Origin: Corynebacterium epidermidicanis
GTDB taxonomy: Bacteria > Actinomycetota > Actinomycetes > Mycobacteriales > Mycobacteriaceae
Direction: 5' to 3'
Assembly (NCBI RefSeq): GCF_001021025.1
Contig: NZ_CP011541.1
Location: 1,488,001-1,552,000 of the forward strand
Length of the DNA stretch: 64,000 bases
This document shows positions 18,644-29,207 of the stretch, piece by piece. A model generated the notes under the pieces. That model searched no databases. It worked only from the letters and a program-made list of their open reading frames with translations, and was not told the DNA's origin. Made by a program: the position numbers and the translations under genes. Position 1 is the stretch's first letter; each line of letters starts with the position of its first letter.

Positions 18644-19972
18644 CTAGCTATCTTGCGGCTGGTTCCCGCCTTGGATGCCCACCGGGTGCGAAGCCCGATA
18701 GTCTGTGGCTAGTCCAGTTTTGCCATAGGAAAGCCGACGGTGGGCCCATTCAAATGGGCCTGGTTTGTTCGCAAGTTCCAGCGCGCCACAACACACCAGT
18801 GTGAGCACCCAAACGACCACTGCCATCAACGTCGATTCCGCTGCACCCTGGCCTTGAGATAGCCCCAATCCCCACGGTGCTACCAAAATCCCGAAGAACA
18901 CCGATTGGAGCAGGTATCCGGTCATAGATCGTTTTCCCAAAGCCAAGACCATTCGCAGCAACACCCCAGGGCGCTGGCCGGCTGCAGCTCGGCGCTGCGC
19001 CGGCATTGTTGCCAAGATGATCGCAGCGATAATGCCTGGGCCGGTGAGCACGCCAAGAGCGTTGTTCACCATGAAGAGCGGCATGGCAAGAGCGGTAGGC
19101 AAAACGCCCACCATTGCCAGCCCAGTTGGCAAGCCGATACCCAGCATAACCGCTACGGCAATCCACATGGCGAGGAGCAGATGGCGTCGAAAAGCAGCGG
19201 GGTTTTTGAATACCCCACGCCGAGCTGCGACCATGCCAACGAGCATCAAGGGCAGTAGCATGAGTCCCTCAGCCACGAAAAGCATCGGAGACATCGCTGC
19301 TAACACCGCGCCCTCAGTGAGCTGATCGAGATAGTTTTTGATCGGGCCTGTAAGAGTGTTGCTTTCTAGTCCAACTGCCTCTGCAGTACCAAGGTTTCCG
19401 GCGAACAGCGTCAACCCAGCAATTCCGAGATACATGAGCGTGTTCGCTGCAAACATCACTCCTGCGAGTATTAGGAGCAGTTTGTCAGACATTGTGATCA
19501 TCGTGGCCAGCAGCATCCCCGCCAAACCGTAGAAAAGCATGATGTCGCCATAGAAGATGAACACAGTATGTATGAGCCCGAAGACCGCCAACCAGCCATA
19601 GCGTTTGACGATCACCCTCCGGGCTTGAGCTAGTGGATAGTGGCGACGATACAAGCTGGCAGCGATCAGTCCTATACCAAACCCCAACAGTGTAGAAAAC
19701 ATTGGCAGGCCACGAACGTGGAAGAAAATGCAGGCAAAAATGACCGCGATCTTGTCCCAGAGGCTGTTTTCATAGACTCCACCCAGTAGCCAAGCCAGTG
19801 GGGCATCGGGTGCCTGAACCCATGCCGTGGTGACGTTAGCTCCCGCGATTCCTAACAATGTCAATCCTCGGGCAGCATCGGGAGCGATGAGCCGGGCGCC
19901 GTCGACAGCGGTGCGTGAACCTGTGGCAGTTGTAGGGCTTGGAGCGTGTGGGCTCGAGACGTGCGGATGCAT
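18644..19972 (-). CDS. DUF418 membrane protein
   Basis: A 442-residue polytopic membrane protein with about ten hydrophobic helices. The early motif DAARGLTLLGIAGAN, the FHVRGLPMFSTLLGFGIG segment and a C-terminal block containing GKRSMTGYLLQSVFFGIL and GPFEWAHRRLSYGK are typical of the DUF418/YeiB family. The substrate and function are unknown; some relatives are thought to be transporters or acyltransferase-like. It lies alone between the sigA terminator and the helicase gene. Confidence 0.85.
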   Translation of the reverse strand: MHPHVSSPHAPSPTTATGSRTAVDGARLIAPDAARGLTLLGIAGANVTTAWVQAPDAPLAWLLGGVYENSLWDKIAVIFACIFFHVRGLPMFSTLLGFGIGLIAASLYRRHYPLAQARRVIVKRYGWLAVFGLIHTVFIFYGDIMLFYGLAGMLLATMITMSDKLLLILAGVMFAANTLMYLGIAGLTLFAGNLGTAEAVGLESNTLTGPIKNYLDQLTEGAVLAAMSPMLFVAEGLMLLPLMLVGMVAARRGVFKNPAAFRRHLLLAMWIAVAVMLGIGLPTGLAMVGVLPTALAMPLFMVNNALGVLTGPGIIAAIILATMPAQRRAAAGQRPGVLLRMVLALGKRSMTGYLLQSVFFGILVAPWGLGLSQGQGAAESTLMAVVVWVLTLVCCGALELANKPGPFEWAHRRLSYGKTGLATDYRASHPVGIQGGNQPQDS

Positions 19973-20146
19973 AGGAATGCAGCAACTCCTTAAAGCGCAG
20001 GTCTGGTTGTGGGTGGAAACACTTTCGGGAATGATTTCGGGAAAATGGCGGCCAATTCAGAATCCATTTTCTATAACCTCCCCTATACTAACGATCGTTG
20101 CGAAAAGGCGTTGTAACGCACTCGCGAGGCCGTCCCCTCGCGGCCG

Positions 20147-21859
20147 CTACCACTGACGCAGATAAGCAATGCGGTCGCGCAATTGCTCCGCGGTACACAT
20201 AGCGGTCGGTGGTCCGCCACAGGCCTTGCGTGCCTCGGTGTGAATGGCACCGTGAGGACGCCCGGTGCGCGATGCCATGATGGAGACCAGCGCGTTGAGT
20301 TCCTTACGTAATTGGGGAATTTCCTGGCTGGCCACCCGGGCTGTCGCTTGTTGATTACCAGCAGATTGTCGTGCCTGTTCTTCGGCTTCTTTCCGCTTGC
20401 GGTCTTCTTCAGCTCGTGCTTCCACTTGCTCCGCTTGGCGTTGACGCAGCAGGGCACGCATTTGCTCGGCATCAAGTAATCCTGGCAATCCTAGGTAATC
20501 CGCCTCCTCGGCGGAACCCGTAAACGCACCCGTGCCATAGGTGGAACCGTCGTAAATGAGGGAATCGAGCTCAGCTTCGGCCCCCAGGGATTCGAAGGTC
20601 TTTAATTCGTCCTTCTCATCCTTGCGTTTGTTGGCGTCGGCAAGAAGTTCGTCGTCCCAGCCTTCCTTCGGTCGGTCCGGCTTGCCGAGCACATGGTCGC
20701 GGGAGGTTTCTAGCTTGGCAGCCAAGTCCAGCAGCACGGGCACCGATGGGAGGAAGACCGATGCGGTCTCCCCTTCCGCCCGTTTACGTACGAATCGGCC
20801 AATGGCCTGTGCAAAGAACAGCGGCGTTGACGACGAAGTAGCGTATACCCCGACTGCGAGCCTGGGAACGTCCACACCTTCGGAGACCATACGCACCGCG
20901 ACCATCCACTCGTCAGCAGAGGCAGAAAACTCAGCGATGCGTTCGGAGGCACCGGGTTCATCGGAGAGAATAACCGCCACCGGGGTGGAAGACAGGCTTT
21001 CGAGGATTTTGGCATAGGCCCTGGCGGTGGTCTTGTTCGTAGCTATCACTAGCCCACCGGCATCAGGAATCGACTCCCGCAGCTGGCGCAGACGGATGTG
21101 TGCTGCTTGGAGCACTGCAGGAATCCACTCACCGCGGGGGTCGAGTGCAGTCTGCCAGGCGCGCGTGGTTTGTTCCGCGTTCAGGGGTTCACCGAGACGC
21201 GCCGCGAACTCCTCTCCAGCCGACGTACGCCAACGCGCCTCGCCACTGTACGCGAGGAAGACCACTGGGCGCACCACGCCGTCACGTAAGGCATCCGAGT
21301 ACCCATAGGTATGGTCGGATTGCGAAACGAGGTGTCCCTCCCCGTCCTCGTCATAGCGGACGAACGGGATCGCGGCATCGTCAGAGCGGAACGGAGTTCC
21401 TGTCAGGGCAAGTCGACGCTCCGCGTCACAGTAGGCAGTACGAATGCCATCGCCCCAGCTCTTGGCATCGCCACCATGGTGAATCTCGTCAAGGATCACC
21501 AGGGTTCGTTTGGCCGTAGCAATGGAATAATGCTTGTAAGGATGCATCGCGACCTGAGCGTAGGTCACCACAATCCCGTGGTATTTCGGGTGCACTACCC
21601 CGCTGGAGTTAGAAAACTCGTGGTCGAGGGACAGCCCCACCCGGGCAGCTGATTCGGCCCACTGCACTTTGAGATGCTCAGTAGGCACGACCACAATCAC
21701 CCGGTCAACGGTACGATTACCCGTCAATTCCGTAGCAACTCGCAGCGCAAAAGTCGTCTTACCAGCACCAGGCGTAGCAACCGCCAAGAAGTCTTGCGGC
21801 TTTTCGGTGAGGTATTTGGTTAGTGCTGCACGCTGCCAGGCGCGAAGGTTGTCACTCAC
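20147..21859 (-). CDS. DEAD/DEAH-box superfamily II helicase
   Basis: About 570 residues. Walker A is ATPGAGKTTFALR, Walker B is the DEIH of VILDEIHHGG, motif III is LTGTPFRS and motif VI is QAIGRFVRKR. The layout resembles the RAD25/XPB-like helicases of actinobacteria. A charged Glu/Arg/Gln-rich coiled-coil segment lies near residues 480-515. The GTG start at 21859 overlaps the DUF3039 stop codon (GTGA); a longer frame to 21892 would overlap that gene by 37 bp and is less likely. The role may be DNA repair or remodelling, which is not shown here. Confidence 0.82.
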   Translation of the reverse strand: MSDNLRAWQRAALTKYLTEKPQDFLAVATPGAGKTTFALRVATELTGNRTVDRVIVVVPTEHLKVQWAESAARVGLSLDHEFSNSSGVVHPKYHGIVVTYAQVAMHPYKHYSIATAKRTLVILDEIHHGGDAKSWGDGIRTAYCDAERRLALTGTPFRSDDAAIPFVRYDEDGEGHLVSQSDHTYGYSDALRDGVVRPVVFLAYSGEARWRTSAGEEFAARLGEPLNAEQTTRAWQTALDPRGEWIPAVLQAAHIRLRQLRESIPDAGGLVIATNKTTARAYAKILESLSSTPVAVILSDEPGASERIAEFSASADEWMVAVRMVSEGVDVPRLAVGVYATSSSTPLFFAQAIGRFVRKRAEGETASVFLPSVPVLLDLAAKLETSRDHVLGKPDRPKEGWDDELLADANKRKDEKDELKTFESLGAEAELDSLIYDGSTYGTGAFTGSAEEADYLGLPGLLDAEQMRALLRQRQAEQVEARAEEDRKRKEAEEQARQSAGNQQATARVASQEIPQLRKELNALVSIMASRTGRPHGAIHTEARKACGGPPTAMCTAEQLRDRIAYLRQW

Positions 21860-22107
21860 TTTTTGCGCAAGCCTCGGTAAATCCGCTCGCAATCAGGGCA
21901 TACCGGCGAGCCTGGCTTGGCTTGCTTAGTCACGGGGAAGGTCTCTCCGCAGAGGGCAACCACCACACGACCGTTGACGGCTGAGTCAATGATCTGGTCT
22001 TTTTTGACGTAGTGAAAGAACTTCGGTGTGTCGTTGCTCGTGTCCAGGTTTTCCTGAACCTTTGGCCTTTCGATGGTCTTCGTTGACGTACTCACCCGAT
22101 CTATCAT
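21856..22107 (-). CDS. DUF3039 small zinc-ribbon protein
   Basis: About 83 residues, the counterpart of M. tuberculosis Rv2708c. The core reads TPKFFHYVKKDQI, then VVALCGETFPVT and PGSPVCPDCERIY, giving a likely metal-binding Cys set. The start is ATG at 22107; GTG at 22095 is equally possible because neither has a clear ribosome-binding site. It is coupled to the helicase gene by a 4-bp overlap, so the two may work together, but the role is unknown. Confidence 0.8.
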   Translation of the reverse strand: MIDRVSTSTKTIERPKVQENLDTSNDTPKFFHYVKKDQIIDSAVNGRVVVALCGETFPVTKQAKPGSPVCPDCERIYRGLRKK

Positions 22108-22152
22108 GCCCCATAACGCCAACCAATGACACACCAGGATTAGGCTTAAGTC

Positions 22153-22608
22153 ATGACCGAAGCGCAGGACATCCCAAATCCCCAGTCTGGGGCGGGTGGC
22201 ACCCGGCGCGGCTCTGGTCGTTTTGGCCGGGCTTTACGACGCCCTTCGCCCGCTCTCATCACGGACGCCAAGCGTTCACCGCTCGATGACCTCGAGCATC
22301 GCAAGCGTGTGTACTACTTCTTGCAGAGCACACGTATCCCGTTTCTTCTAGCTTCCGCGGGAACATACATGTGGCTGCACTTGGTGTGGCTGTCCGTGCT
22401 GTTATTTGTGGTGTCGATCCCTATGCCCTGGATTGCCGTGGTGATCGCTAATGGGCACGGTGAGGCAAAGGATCGACGCACGCAACAAACATATAAGCCT
22501 CAGGCAGCGCGCCAAGTTGCCCGGCAGCAGCAGGAGGCGGTAGGCAACGATTCTTCTGCCGCATTGCTTCCAGCAAAAGATCCTCGGATTATTGATCATG
22601 ATGACTAA
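22153..22608 (+). CDS. DUF3099 membrane protein
   Basis: A 151-residue protein. A Gly/Arg-rich cytosolic N-terminus is followed by LITDAKRSPLDDLEHRKRVYY and two membrane helices (IPFLLASAGTYMWLHLVWL and LLFVVSIPMPWIAVVIANG), then a Gln-rich tail. This matches DUF3099 (Rv2709 in M. tuberculosis). It is divergent from the DUF3039 gene. Function unknown. Confidence 0.8.
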   Translation: MTEAQDIPNPQSGAGGTRRGSGRFGRALRRPSPALITDAKRSPLDDLEHRKRVYYFLQSTRIPFLLASAGTYMWLHLVWLSVLLFVVSIPMPWIAVVIANGHGEAKDRRTQQTYKPQAARQVARQQQEAVGNDSSAALLPAKDPRIIDHDD

Positions 22609-22663
22609 GCTTTCTTGCTAAGCCTGCGTGAGCCCCAAATTTGTGTGTAAGGATGCCTTTGCT

Positions 22664-24187
22664 ATGAGTTCTTCCCTGTTGCCTGCGAAACTTCCCGAAA
22701 TTTCCAGGCAGTTGGTTGCAGTTTTCCGGCGCGAAAATTTCACGGTAGCCGGTGTGTCTGAGCTGTTGGGTCCGCAGGCCACTGCTGCGTGGCGTCGTGG
22801 CGAGCCCGCCGCGGTGCGTCGGCAGGCCCCTGAAGACTCGGCTTTGGGGGTTCTCATCCGTGTATTCATTCTTGGTGATGCCGTCTCGCGGGCCACGCTG
22901 GCTGACATTCTCGGCGAGTCAGTGGTTGCAACGTTGTGCCCGGGTTCTGCCAATGCGGCTGAGGTTCGAATCACCTGCGATATCATCCCGCATGTCATCG
23001 CAGGCGCTGATCATTGGGTGTTCTCGGATAAAGACGCCTCGATGGTGCAAAAGGTGGCTGGCGCGGAGCATGTGTTGGGCGTCGGGGCGGCTTCGCTTTC
23101 GTTGTTGGATAGTGTGCCACGTTCTTCTGTGGATTCTTTATTGGATGTGGGTACTGGCTCGGGGGTGCAACTGCTGGCCCAGGCACCCTACGCCGCACAC
23201 CTAACAGGTACCGACATTCACCGGCGGGCGCTGGATTTCGCGGAGGCGACGGTGCTTGGCGCTGGGTTAGTCGATGTTGAGTTGGTTCAAGGATCCTGGT
23301 TTGAACCGGTCGCGGGGATGAAGTTTGACCGGATTGTTGCTAACCCGCCGTTTGTGGTCGGGTTGCCGGAGGTAGGCCATGTCTATCGAGACTCGGGCTT
23401 TAATTTGGACGGCGCAAGCGAATTAATGGTCTCGCAGGTCGCAGATTATCTAACGGAGGGCGGCACTGCCCATTTGCTCGCCGCGTGGATCCATGAGGAC
23501 GGCGCCCGCTGGCAGCAGCGTATAGCGTCGTGGCTGCCAGATAACGGCGTGTGCGCGTGGGTCTTGCAACGCGATGTCGCGGATCCAGAGCTCTACGTGA
23601 GCACCTGGCTGAGTGACGAGTCTGTAGATCCGCGCTCCCCTGCGGGTCAGGAACGCACGACCTTGTGGCTGGATCACTTTGCCACGCATAAGGTCTCGGG
23701 AATTGGTTTTGGCTTTGTGGCGATCCAGCGCCTAGCTGACGACGAACCATCCGACATTGTGGTTGAGGAGCTTTCGCAGCAGTTTACTGATCCGCTTGGC
23801 GACGAAGTAGCGGAATATTTTCTGCGGGCAGGGTGGTTACGCGAGCAGACTCAGGTGTCGTTTGCGCTTGCTACTTACCAATTGCGCCCTGGCGTTGCGG
23901 TAGAGGAAGTTTCGGTGGCCGACGAAAGCACCGGCCAGGGAGTAGTGCCGGCGGCCAAACGCATTGTTCGTCTTGATGGTCCTCGGTTCAGCCATGATAT
24001 CGATGAGCACGTTCTTGCCATGCTCAAAGGTTTGCACCCAAATGGGCTGTCGCTGGCAGAAATCGTTGAATTGTACTGTCAAGCCCACGGTTTCGATAGT
24101 GATGAGGTGTTAGTGGAAATGATCGGTATCATGGTCGACTTGATTCGACACGGCCTCGTTTTGCCCGCTGAATTGATTGCTGACTAG
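22664..24187 (+). CDS. SAM-dependent methyltransferase of the HemK/RsmC type
   Basis: About 507 residues. A central Rossmann methyltransferase domain has the SAM motif [13 protein letters not shown] (around residue 160) and the NPPF motif ([10 protein letters not shown]) that marks N-methylation of glutamine or nucleobases. An N-terminal helical domain (about 1-130) and a long C-terminal domain (about 330-507) flank it, as in actinobacterial relatives. The ATG at 22664 is preferred because AAGGAT lies 9 bp upstream; a GTG at 22628 also opens the frame. The substrate cannot be told from sequence alone. Confidence 0.8.
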   Translation: MSSSLLPAKLPEISRQLVAVFRRENFTVAGVSELLGPQATAAWRRGEPAAVRRQAPEDSALGVLIRVFILGDAVSRATLADILGESVVATLCPGSANAAEVRITCDIIPHVIAGADHWVFSDKDASMVQKVAGAEHVLGVGAASLSLLDSVPRSSVDSLLDVGTGSGVQLLAQAPYAAHLTGTDIHRRALDFAEATVLGAGLVDVELVQGSWFEPVAGMKFDRIVANPPFVVGLPEVGHVYRDSGFNLDGASELMVSQVADYLTEGGTAHLLAAWIHEDGARWQQRIASWLPDNGVCAWVLQRDVADPELYVSTWLSDESVDPRSPAGQERTTLWLDHFATHKVSGIGFGFVAIQRLADDEPSDIVVEELSQQFTDPLGDEVAEYFLRAGWLREQTQVSFALATYQLRPGVAVEEVSVADESTGQGVVPAAKRIVRLDGPRFSHDIDEHVLAMLKGLHPNGLSLAEIVELYCQAHGFDSDEVLVEMIGIMVDLIRHGLVLPAELIAD

Positions 24188-24213
24188 TGCCGGAAAAATG
24201 TGAGAGGAGCGAA

Positions 24214-24648
24214 ATGAAGGCTGTTTTGACTCGGGTTAGTTCCGCTAAGGTTACCGTCGCGGGCGAAACGGTCGGCGAGATTTCCTGTCCCGAAACCGGT
24301 GGCATTTTGGCTCTCGTCGGTGTTGGCCGTGATGACGCGCCGGAAGCTTGGGAAGTCATGGTGCGCAAGATTTCTGAGCTGCGCATTCTCGAAGGTGAAC
24401 GTTCCGTCCTGGAAGTCGGCGCACCGGTCCTTCTCGTCAGTCAGTTCACTTTGCTTGGCCGGACTGCGAAGGGGCGCCGGCCGTCGTGGTCTGATGCGGC
24501 GCCTGGCGATGTCGCCCAGCCTGTGATCGAGAAGATTGCTGTTGGACTGCGTGAACTGGGAATCACCGTGGAGCAGGGTCAATTTGGCGCGATGATGGAG
24601 GTCTCGAGTGTGAACATGGGCCCGTTTACGGTACTCGTCGAAGCTTAA
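24214..24648 (+). CDS. dtd: D-aminoacyl-tRNA deacylase
   Basis: A 144-residue DTD. It removes D-amino acids (and mischarged glycine) from tRNA. Both active-site motifs are visible: SQFTLLG with downstream KGRRPSW, and the Gly-Pro motif in NMGPFTVLV, where the family usually has N-x-GPVT. The start ATG at 24214 has AGAGGAG upstream. It follows the methyltransferase gene by 26 bp and probably shares its mRNA. Confidence 0.92.
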   Translation: MKAVLTRVSSAKVTVAGETVGEISCPETGGILALVGVGRDDAPEAWEVMVRKISELRILEGERSVLEVGAPVLLVSQFTLLGRTAKGRRPSWSDAAPGDVAQPVIEKIAVGLRELGITVEQGQFGAMMEVSSVNMGPFTVLVEA

Positions 24649-24714
24649 CATCTGAAGATTTCCCCAGCTAGATGCGTTTTTATTCACATTTCAAGCATGT
24701 GATTGGGGTGTTGG

Positions 24715-24740
24715 GGAACTATTGGGCACGGTGCGCCGTT
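24715..24740 (+). promoter_or_regulatory. Sigma-H-type promoter upstream of sigB
   Basis: GGAA at 24715-24718 and CGTT at 24737-24740 are 18 bp apart, matching the GGAA-N18-20-(C/G)GTT pattern described for SigH in corynebacteria. It lies 37 bp before the sigB start codon. In C. glutamicum sigB is a known SigH target, so this fits. Confidence 0.65.
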
Positions 24741-24776
24741 AGGCAGATTAAGACCAACGACGAGCAGGAGGCAACC

Positions 24777-25766
24777 ATGACTCAACCGTCCGCTTTAGAT
24801 TTTGACGGAGAGGAAGTTGACCGCGGCAGTCGTCGTGGCCATACCAACGATAATCCTGCAGCGGACCTGGTCCGTGTTTACTTGAACGGCATCGGTAAGA
24901 CTGCCCTGCTGACGGCCGAGGATGAGGTGCGTCTCGCCCAGACCATCGAGGTCGGGCTGTATGCCGAGTACCTGTTAGAAAATGAGCCGGAGACGTTGAC
25001 TCGCGCCAAGAAGCGGGACCTAAAGGTACTGGTCAAGGAGGGCAAGAAAGCCCGTTCCCACCTCCTAGAAGCAAACCTCCGCTTGGTGGTATCGCTGGCC
25101 AAGCGCTACACCGGACGCGGGATGCCGCTATTGGACCTCATCCAAGAGGGCAACCTGGGCCTGATTCGTGCCATGGAGAAGTTTGATTATTCCAAGGGCT
25201 TTAAGTTCTCTACGTATGCCACATGGTGGATTCGTCAAGCGATTACCCGAGGCATGGCCGACCAGTCGCGTACGATCCGCCTCCCAGTCCACCTAGTGGA
25301 ACAGGTCAATAAGCTTTCTCGCATCAAGCGCGAGCTGTACCAACACCTTGGCCGTGAGGCTACTAACGAAGAGCTCGCGGACGAGTCTGGCATTGATGAG
25401 TCCAAGATTGAGATGTTGTTGCGCCAATCCCGCGACCCAGTGAGCTTGGATATGCCCGTCGGCGCGGACGAAGAAGCCCCGTTGGGGGATTTCATCGAAG
25501 ACTCCGAAGCAACTGATGCCGAGACCGCTGTTGTTGCATCCCTTCGGCATAGCGACATCACCTACGTGCTCGACACTCTGGAGCAGCGTGAACAAGACGT
25601 CATTCGGCTGCGTTACGGCCTCGACGACGGCGTCCCCCGCACCTTGGATCAGATCGGCCGCAAATTCGGCCTTTCTCGCGAGCGGGTACGCCAGATTGAG
25701 CGCGAAGTAATGGCAAAGCTTCGCGACGGCGAACGCGCCGACAAACTCCGTGAATACGCTCTCTAA
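24777..25766 (+). CDS. sigB: Principal-like sigma factor SigB
   Basis: A 329-residue group 2 sigma factor without the long Lys/Ala and acidic N-terminus of SigA. Regions 1.2 to 4.2 are complete: [59 protein letters not shown], and [18 protein letters not shown]. In C. glutamicum SigB serves growth-phase and stress transcription. ATG at 24777 has AGGAGG 6 bp upstream; the frame is open to 24672 but that part contains the promoter. A terminator follows, then dtxR. Confidence 0.95.
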   Translation: MTQPSALDFDGEEVDRGSRRGHTNDNPAADLVRVYLNGIGKTALLTAEDEVRLAQTIEVGLYAEYLLENEPETLTRAKKRDLKVLVKEGKKARSHLLEANLRLVVSLAKRYTGRGMPLLDLIQEGNLGLIRAMEKFDYSKGFKFSTYATWWIRQAITRGMADQSRTIRLPVHLVEQVNKLSRIKRELYQHLGREATNEELADESGIDESKIEMLLRQSRDPVSLDMPVGADEEAPLGDFIEDSEATDAETAVVASLRHSDITYVLDTLEQREQDVIRLRYGLDDGVPRTLDQIGRKFGLSRERVRQIEREVMAKLRDGERADKLREYAL

Positions 25767-25792
25767 ATCTCCCCGAGAACTCACTCATTTTT

Positions 25793-25826
25793 ATGTGGCG
25801 CTGATTGAATTTTCTCAGCGCCACAT
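25793..25826 (+). terminator. Terminator after sigB
   Basis: A perfect 12-bp stem ATGTGGCGCTGA/TCAGCGCCACAT around a 10-nt loop. The tail cgcgtttgttg is only partly T-rich. Confidence 0.8.
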
Positions 25827-25962
25827 CGCGTTTGTTGTGGGCCGAGTGTAGCGCCGTTGCCCCTGAGGTTTTCCGTAGGTGCGCTAAACTGAAGTGCATT
25901 GCACCACCCCATTTATAGGGTTGGTTAAAGATTTTTCATTTTATTGAAAGGGCTGCGCGTTC

Positions 25963-26646
25963 GTGAAGGACCTAGTCGATACCACCGAGATGTACCTTCG
26001 TACCATCTATGAGCTTGAAGAAGAAGGCATTACCCCACTGCGTGCACGCATCGCGGAACGTCTAGAACAATCCGGCCCGACGGTCAGCCAAACCGTTGCC
26101 CGCATGGAACGAGATGGTCTCGTAACTGTCGCAGGTGATCGCAGCCTCAAGATGACTCCCACCGGAAGAACCCTGGCGATTGCTGTCATGCGCAAGCACC
26201 GTTTGGCAGAACGCCTGCTCACGGATGTCATTGGCCTTGATATCTCCAAGGTCCACGCGGAAGCTTGTCGCTGGGAGCACGTGATGAGTGATGAGGTTGA
26301 AAAGCGGCTCGTCGACGTACTCGATAATTTTCAAACCTCCCCGTTTGGCAACCCAATTCCTGGGCTGAATGAACTAGGCGTCGAGAAGCCCGAGGCTGAT
26401 TTTGGCAGTCGACTCGTCGATTTGCCGGCCGGGCAAGAAATCACCGGTGTGGTCACCCAGATCAACGAGATCATCCAGGTTGATGAGGACTTAGTCTGCG
26501 CTCTTCGCGACGCCGGAGTTCGCTTGGGTAGCACGATCACGGTTTCGGCCAACCAGGGACACACGCTCCTATTGTGTGGCGAAAAGTGCGTCTCCATCCC
26601 AGAAGATCTTGCCCACGCGGTGCGGATTGCCCCCATCAAGAAGTAG
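25963..26646 (+). CDS. dtxR: Iron-dependent repressor DtxR
   Basis: A 227-residue regulator very close to C. diphtheriae DtxR in its first 140 residues. With Fe2+ bound it represses iron uptake genes. Metal ligands are at the known numbers: Met10, Cys102, Glu105, His106 for the primary site, and His79, Glu83, His98 for the ancillary site. The winged helix lies at about 25-65 and the dimer domain at 75-140. The C-terminal SH3-like domain (from about 150) is clearly more diverged than the rest. The GTG at 25963 is the start. galE follows 33 bp downstream, so the two are co-transcribed. Confidence 0.97.
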   Translation: MKDLVDTTEMYLRTIYELEEEGITPLRARIAERLEQSGPTVSQTVARMERDGLVTVAGDRSLKMTPTGRTLAIAVMRKHRLAERLLTDVIGLDISKVHAEACRWEHVMSDEVEKRLVDVLDNFQTSPFGNPIPGLNELGVEKPEADFGSRLVDLPAGQEITGVVTQINEIIQVDEDLVCALRDAGVRLGSTITVSANQGHTLLLCGEKCVSIPEDLAHAVRIAPIKK

Positions 26647-26679
26647 TTTCGTCTTTTTGTTTCAAGTAAAGGAATATTC

Positions 26680-27666
26680 ATGAAGGTTTTGGTTACCGGT
26701 GGCGCAGGTTATGTTGGCAGCGTGTGTACACACGTGCTGGTGGAACAAGGCCACGAGGTTACAGTCATCGATGATTTTTCCACCGGTAACCGGGACGCAC
26801 TCGCTCCAGGCGCTACCCTTATCGAAGGCGATGTCTACGATCTCATCGAAGACACGCTTGCCGCTGGAAAATTTGACGCTGTCCTGCATTTTGCAGCGCG
26901 TTCCCTGGTGGGAGAATCAGTAGAGAAGCCAGATGAATACTGGCATCACAACTTTGTCACCACTCTCGAGCTGCTCGATGCGATGCGAGCGAACGGGGTT
27001 CAGAATTTGGTATTTTCTTCCACAGCTGCAACCTACGGTGAACCCGCACAGGTTCCGATTACTGAGGACATGCCCACCGCACCAACCAACCCATATGGCG
27101 CCACGAAACTAGCCATCGACCATGCCATTACCTCATATGCCAACGCTTATGGCATCGGCGCCACCAGCCTTCGTTATTTCAATGTCGCTGGCGCCTACGG
27201 CTCAGTGGGGGAAAACCGCGAGGTGGAAACTCACTTGATTCCATTGGTTTTGCAGGTTGCGATGGGGCATCGCGACAAGATCTACATTTTCGGGGACGAC
27301 TGGCCGACAGCCGACGGAACTGCTGTCCGCGACTATATCCACATCCGAGATCTCGCAGATGCCCATGTGCTTGCGATGGAGTCAAACCAGCCAGGCAACC
27401 ACCGCATTTTCAACTTGGGTTCAGGTGACGGTTTCTCGGTGCGTGAAGTCATCGACATGTGCCGAGAGGTCACCGGTCACCCGATTCCTGCCGAGGTGGC
27501 GCCCCGGCGCGCTGGCGATCCAGCTACACTCATCGCTTCCTCGGAAAAGGCAAAAACGGAACTCGGCTGGCAACCGCAGCGTACCGACTTGCGCACGATT
27601 GTGGAAGATGCCTGGGCTTTTACCTCACAGCTCGGTGAGGCAGCCCACTCCGCTCAACAGGGGTAG
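26680..27666 (+). CDS. galE: UDP-glucose 4-epimerase GalE
   Basis: A 328-residue extended short-chain dehydrogenase. It interconverts UDP-glucose and UDP-galactose, giving the galactose donor for arabinogalactan. The NAD motif GGAGYVGS is at residues 7-14, followed by the [11 protein letters not shown] serine motif, the catalytic YGATK pair and [12 protein letters not shown]. The start has AAAGGA upstream. Its position behind dtxR is conserved in corynebacteria. Confidence 0.94.
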   Translation: MKVLVTGGAGYVGSVCTHVLVEQGHEVTVIDDFSTGNRDALAPGATLIEGDVYDLIEDTLAAGKFDAVLHFAARSLVGESVEKPDEYWHHNFVTTLELLDAMRANGVQNLVFSSTAATYGEPAQVPITEDMPTAPTNPYGATKLAIDHAITSYANAYGIGATSLRYFNVAGAYGSVGENREVETHLIPLVLQVAMGHRDKIYIFGDDWPTADGTAVRDYIHIRDLADAHVLAMESNQPGNHRIFNLGSGDGFSVREVIDMCREVTGHPIPAEVAPRRAGDPATLIASSEKAKTELGWQPQRTDLRTIVEDAWAFTSQLGEAAHSAQQG

Positions 27667-27726
27667 CTGATCGGCTGGGCTAGCATTGTTGCCTCGAATG
27701 ATGCCCGCCCAGCTTGGGTTGGGTAA

Positions 27727-28836
27727 CTACAGCAGGCCGAAGAGCTGTGCACGAGCTTGTTCAGAGCCTTTCACGCATGCCTGAGCCACTAGGTACAGCC
27801 CACCTGCAACATGGGCTTGGCTAAGCAAGTTGGCCAAGCCATGATCGGGTACCGTCTCCAGCGCCACCTGCAACGCAGGCGCCACATAGTGCTCCATTCC
27901 TATCGGGCCCGCCGCCAAGGCCGCTACGGCTAGTGCATTTGCCCGCACGGTCTTTTCAGTGGACCGGGCAACCGCGATCGCGACGAGAAATGCGGCTTGC
28001 CCTAGCGACGTGAACGTGGAGTCAAGAATGCAGTCACGGAACTGATGGTTTGTAAAGTAGGGAGCCGCCTGGGCGATTATGTCTGCATCGGCCATGATGT
28101 CCTCCACAGTCAGTTCCGAGTTCAAGACGTACGAAAGCAGCTCTCCCCAGTCACAGAGGATCGCCTCGGCCAGACGATACTCGTCCTCCTCCGGACAGCG
28201 CATGAGTGCAGCAAGCATTGATTCTGCATGCTGATGTGCAAACGACGTCGCCGATGTGATTTCCGCGGGGGTCATGTAGGGGTTCGGACCCGAGCAAAAC
28301 TCGACGGTTTCCTGCCTGTTTAACGCTGGCAAAGTACCCGTTCGTCGATAATTGGCCATGGAGGCCGCATCCAGGATGTTCCCCACTTCGCCGGCATCCC
28401 AAAACTCCCGACCGGTGGTATTCTCCCCGAGTTCGCTTGCCGATTCCCCCGCTACTCGTAGATACGGCGCTCCCGATAGCAGTTCTGGAACCAGCCAAAT
28501 CGCAGCGATGTCCAGGCCCAGATCGCGAAACGCTAGGATTGTTTCCTCTGCCACATCAGTTGCCGTATCGGCGTCCGTCCCGGTTGAGATGATCGCCCCG
28601 AGGATCAAACTTGGATCGTGAAGTTGCGCAGCCCGACAAAGCTCGACAATTGCCTCCGGGTCGTCAATATCGGCCCTAAGCACCGGGCCTAGTTCATAGA
28701 GTCTCCCTGTAGTGCGATGTGCCTGGAATACAAACAGCACGAAGGATTCGTGCGGGTAGTAGCCCAAGATGCCGGGAATGTTTGCTAAAAGATTTCCTGG
28801 AGTGACGATGTATTGATCAGGTGATGTTGTTGTCAT
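27727..28836 (-). CDS. DUF4192 family protein
   Basis: About 369 residues. The N-terminus TPGNLLANIPGILGYYPHESFVLFVF is the signature of DUF4192, which is restricted to actinobacteria. No catalytic motif is known. Ala-rich helical repeats fill the C-terminal half. The ATG at 28836 is chosen over one six codons upstream. It converges with galE and is divergent from the PAC2 gene across a 371-bp spacer. Function unknown. Confidence 0.82.
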   Translation of the reverse strand: MTTTSPDQYIVTPGNLLANIPGILGYYPHESFVLFVFQAHRTTGRLYELGPVLRADIDDPEAIVELCRAAQLHDPSLILGAIISTGTDADTATDVAEETILAFRDLGLDIAAIWLVPELLSGAPYLRVAGESASELGENTTGREFWDAGEVGNILDAASMANYRRTGTLPALNRQETVEFCSGPNPYMTPAEITSATSFAHQHAESMLAALMRCPEEDEYRLAEAILCDWGELLSYVLNSELTVEDIMADADIIAQAAPYFTNHQFRDCILDSTFTSLGQAAFLVAIAVARSTEKTVRANALAVAALAAGPIGMEHYVAPALQVALETVPDHGLANLLSQAHVAGGLYLVAQACVKGSEQARAQLFGLL

Positions 28837-29207
28837 GCCGACAGCATTGCCCATGCGCCCACCACGTCGTGAGGACAGCAGTGGACAACACTCCCCTCAG
28901 CTACACCCTGTGGATAACTTGGAGGTTTCGACTGGGAGTTTCGACCCCCGGGATGGAATACTTCAAGGCTTAGCTGCGTTATGGTGGTAGGTTCACAAAC
29001 ACAGTGAATCCGTGCGATCAAAATGGGTTAGCTGGCGTCGCTAGAGGCAGCTTGGGCAGTGGCGTTTCCGCCAAACTAGGGATGTGCCACAAAACCGATG
29101 GAGATGCGGATAGACTAACCCGAAGCTATCCAGTCTGGCACGGCTCAGATTTACCCGGATTCGATAGAGTGCGCACCTTTTACTGCGTCTGATACAGGAG
29201 GAAATCG
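28837..29207. other. Divergent intergenic region, DUF4192 / PAC2
   Basis: No gene seen. Two direct copies of gTTTCGAC 14 bp apart (around 28925-28948) could be a protein-binding site; nothing else stands out. AGGAGG sits 8 bp before the PAC2 start codon. Confidence 0.3.

Noticed and set aside
27674..27713. Stem GCTGGGC/GCCCAGC between galE and the DUF4192 gene as a terminator
   Set aside because: Only 7 bp with a 26-nt loop and no T-tract; too weak to list.
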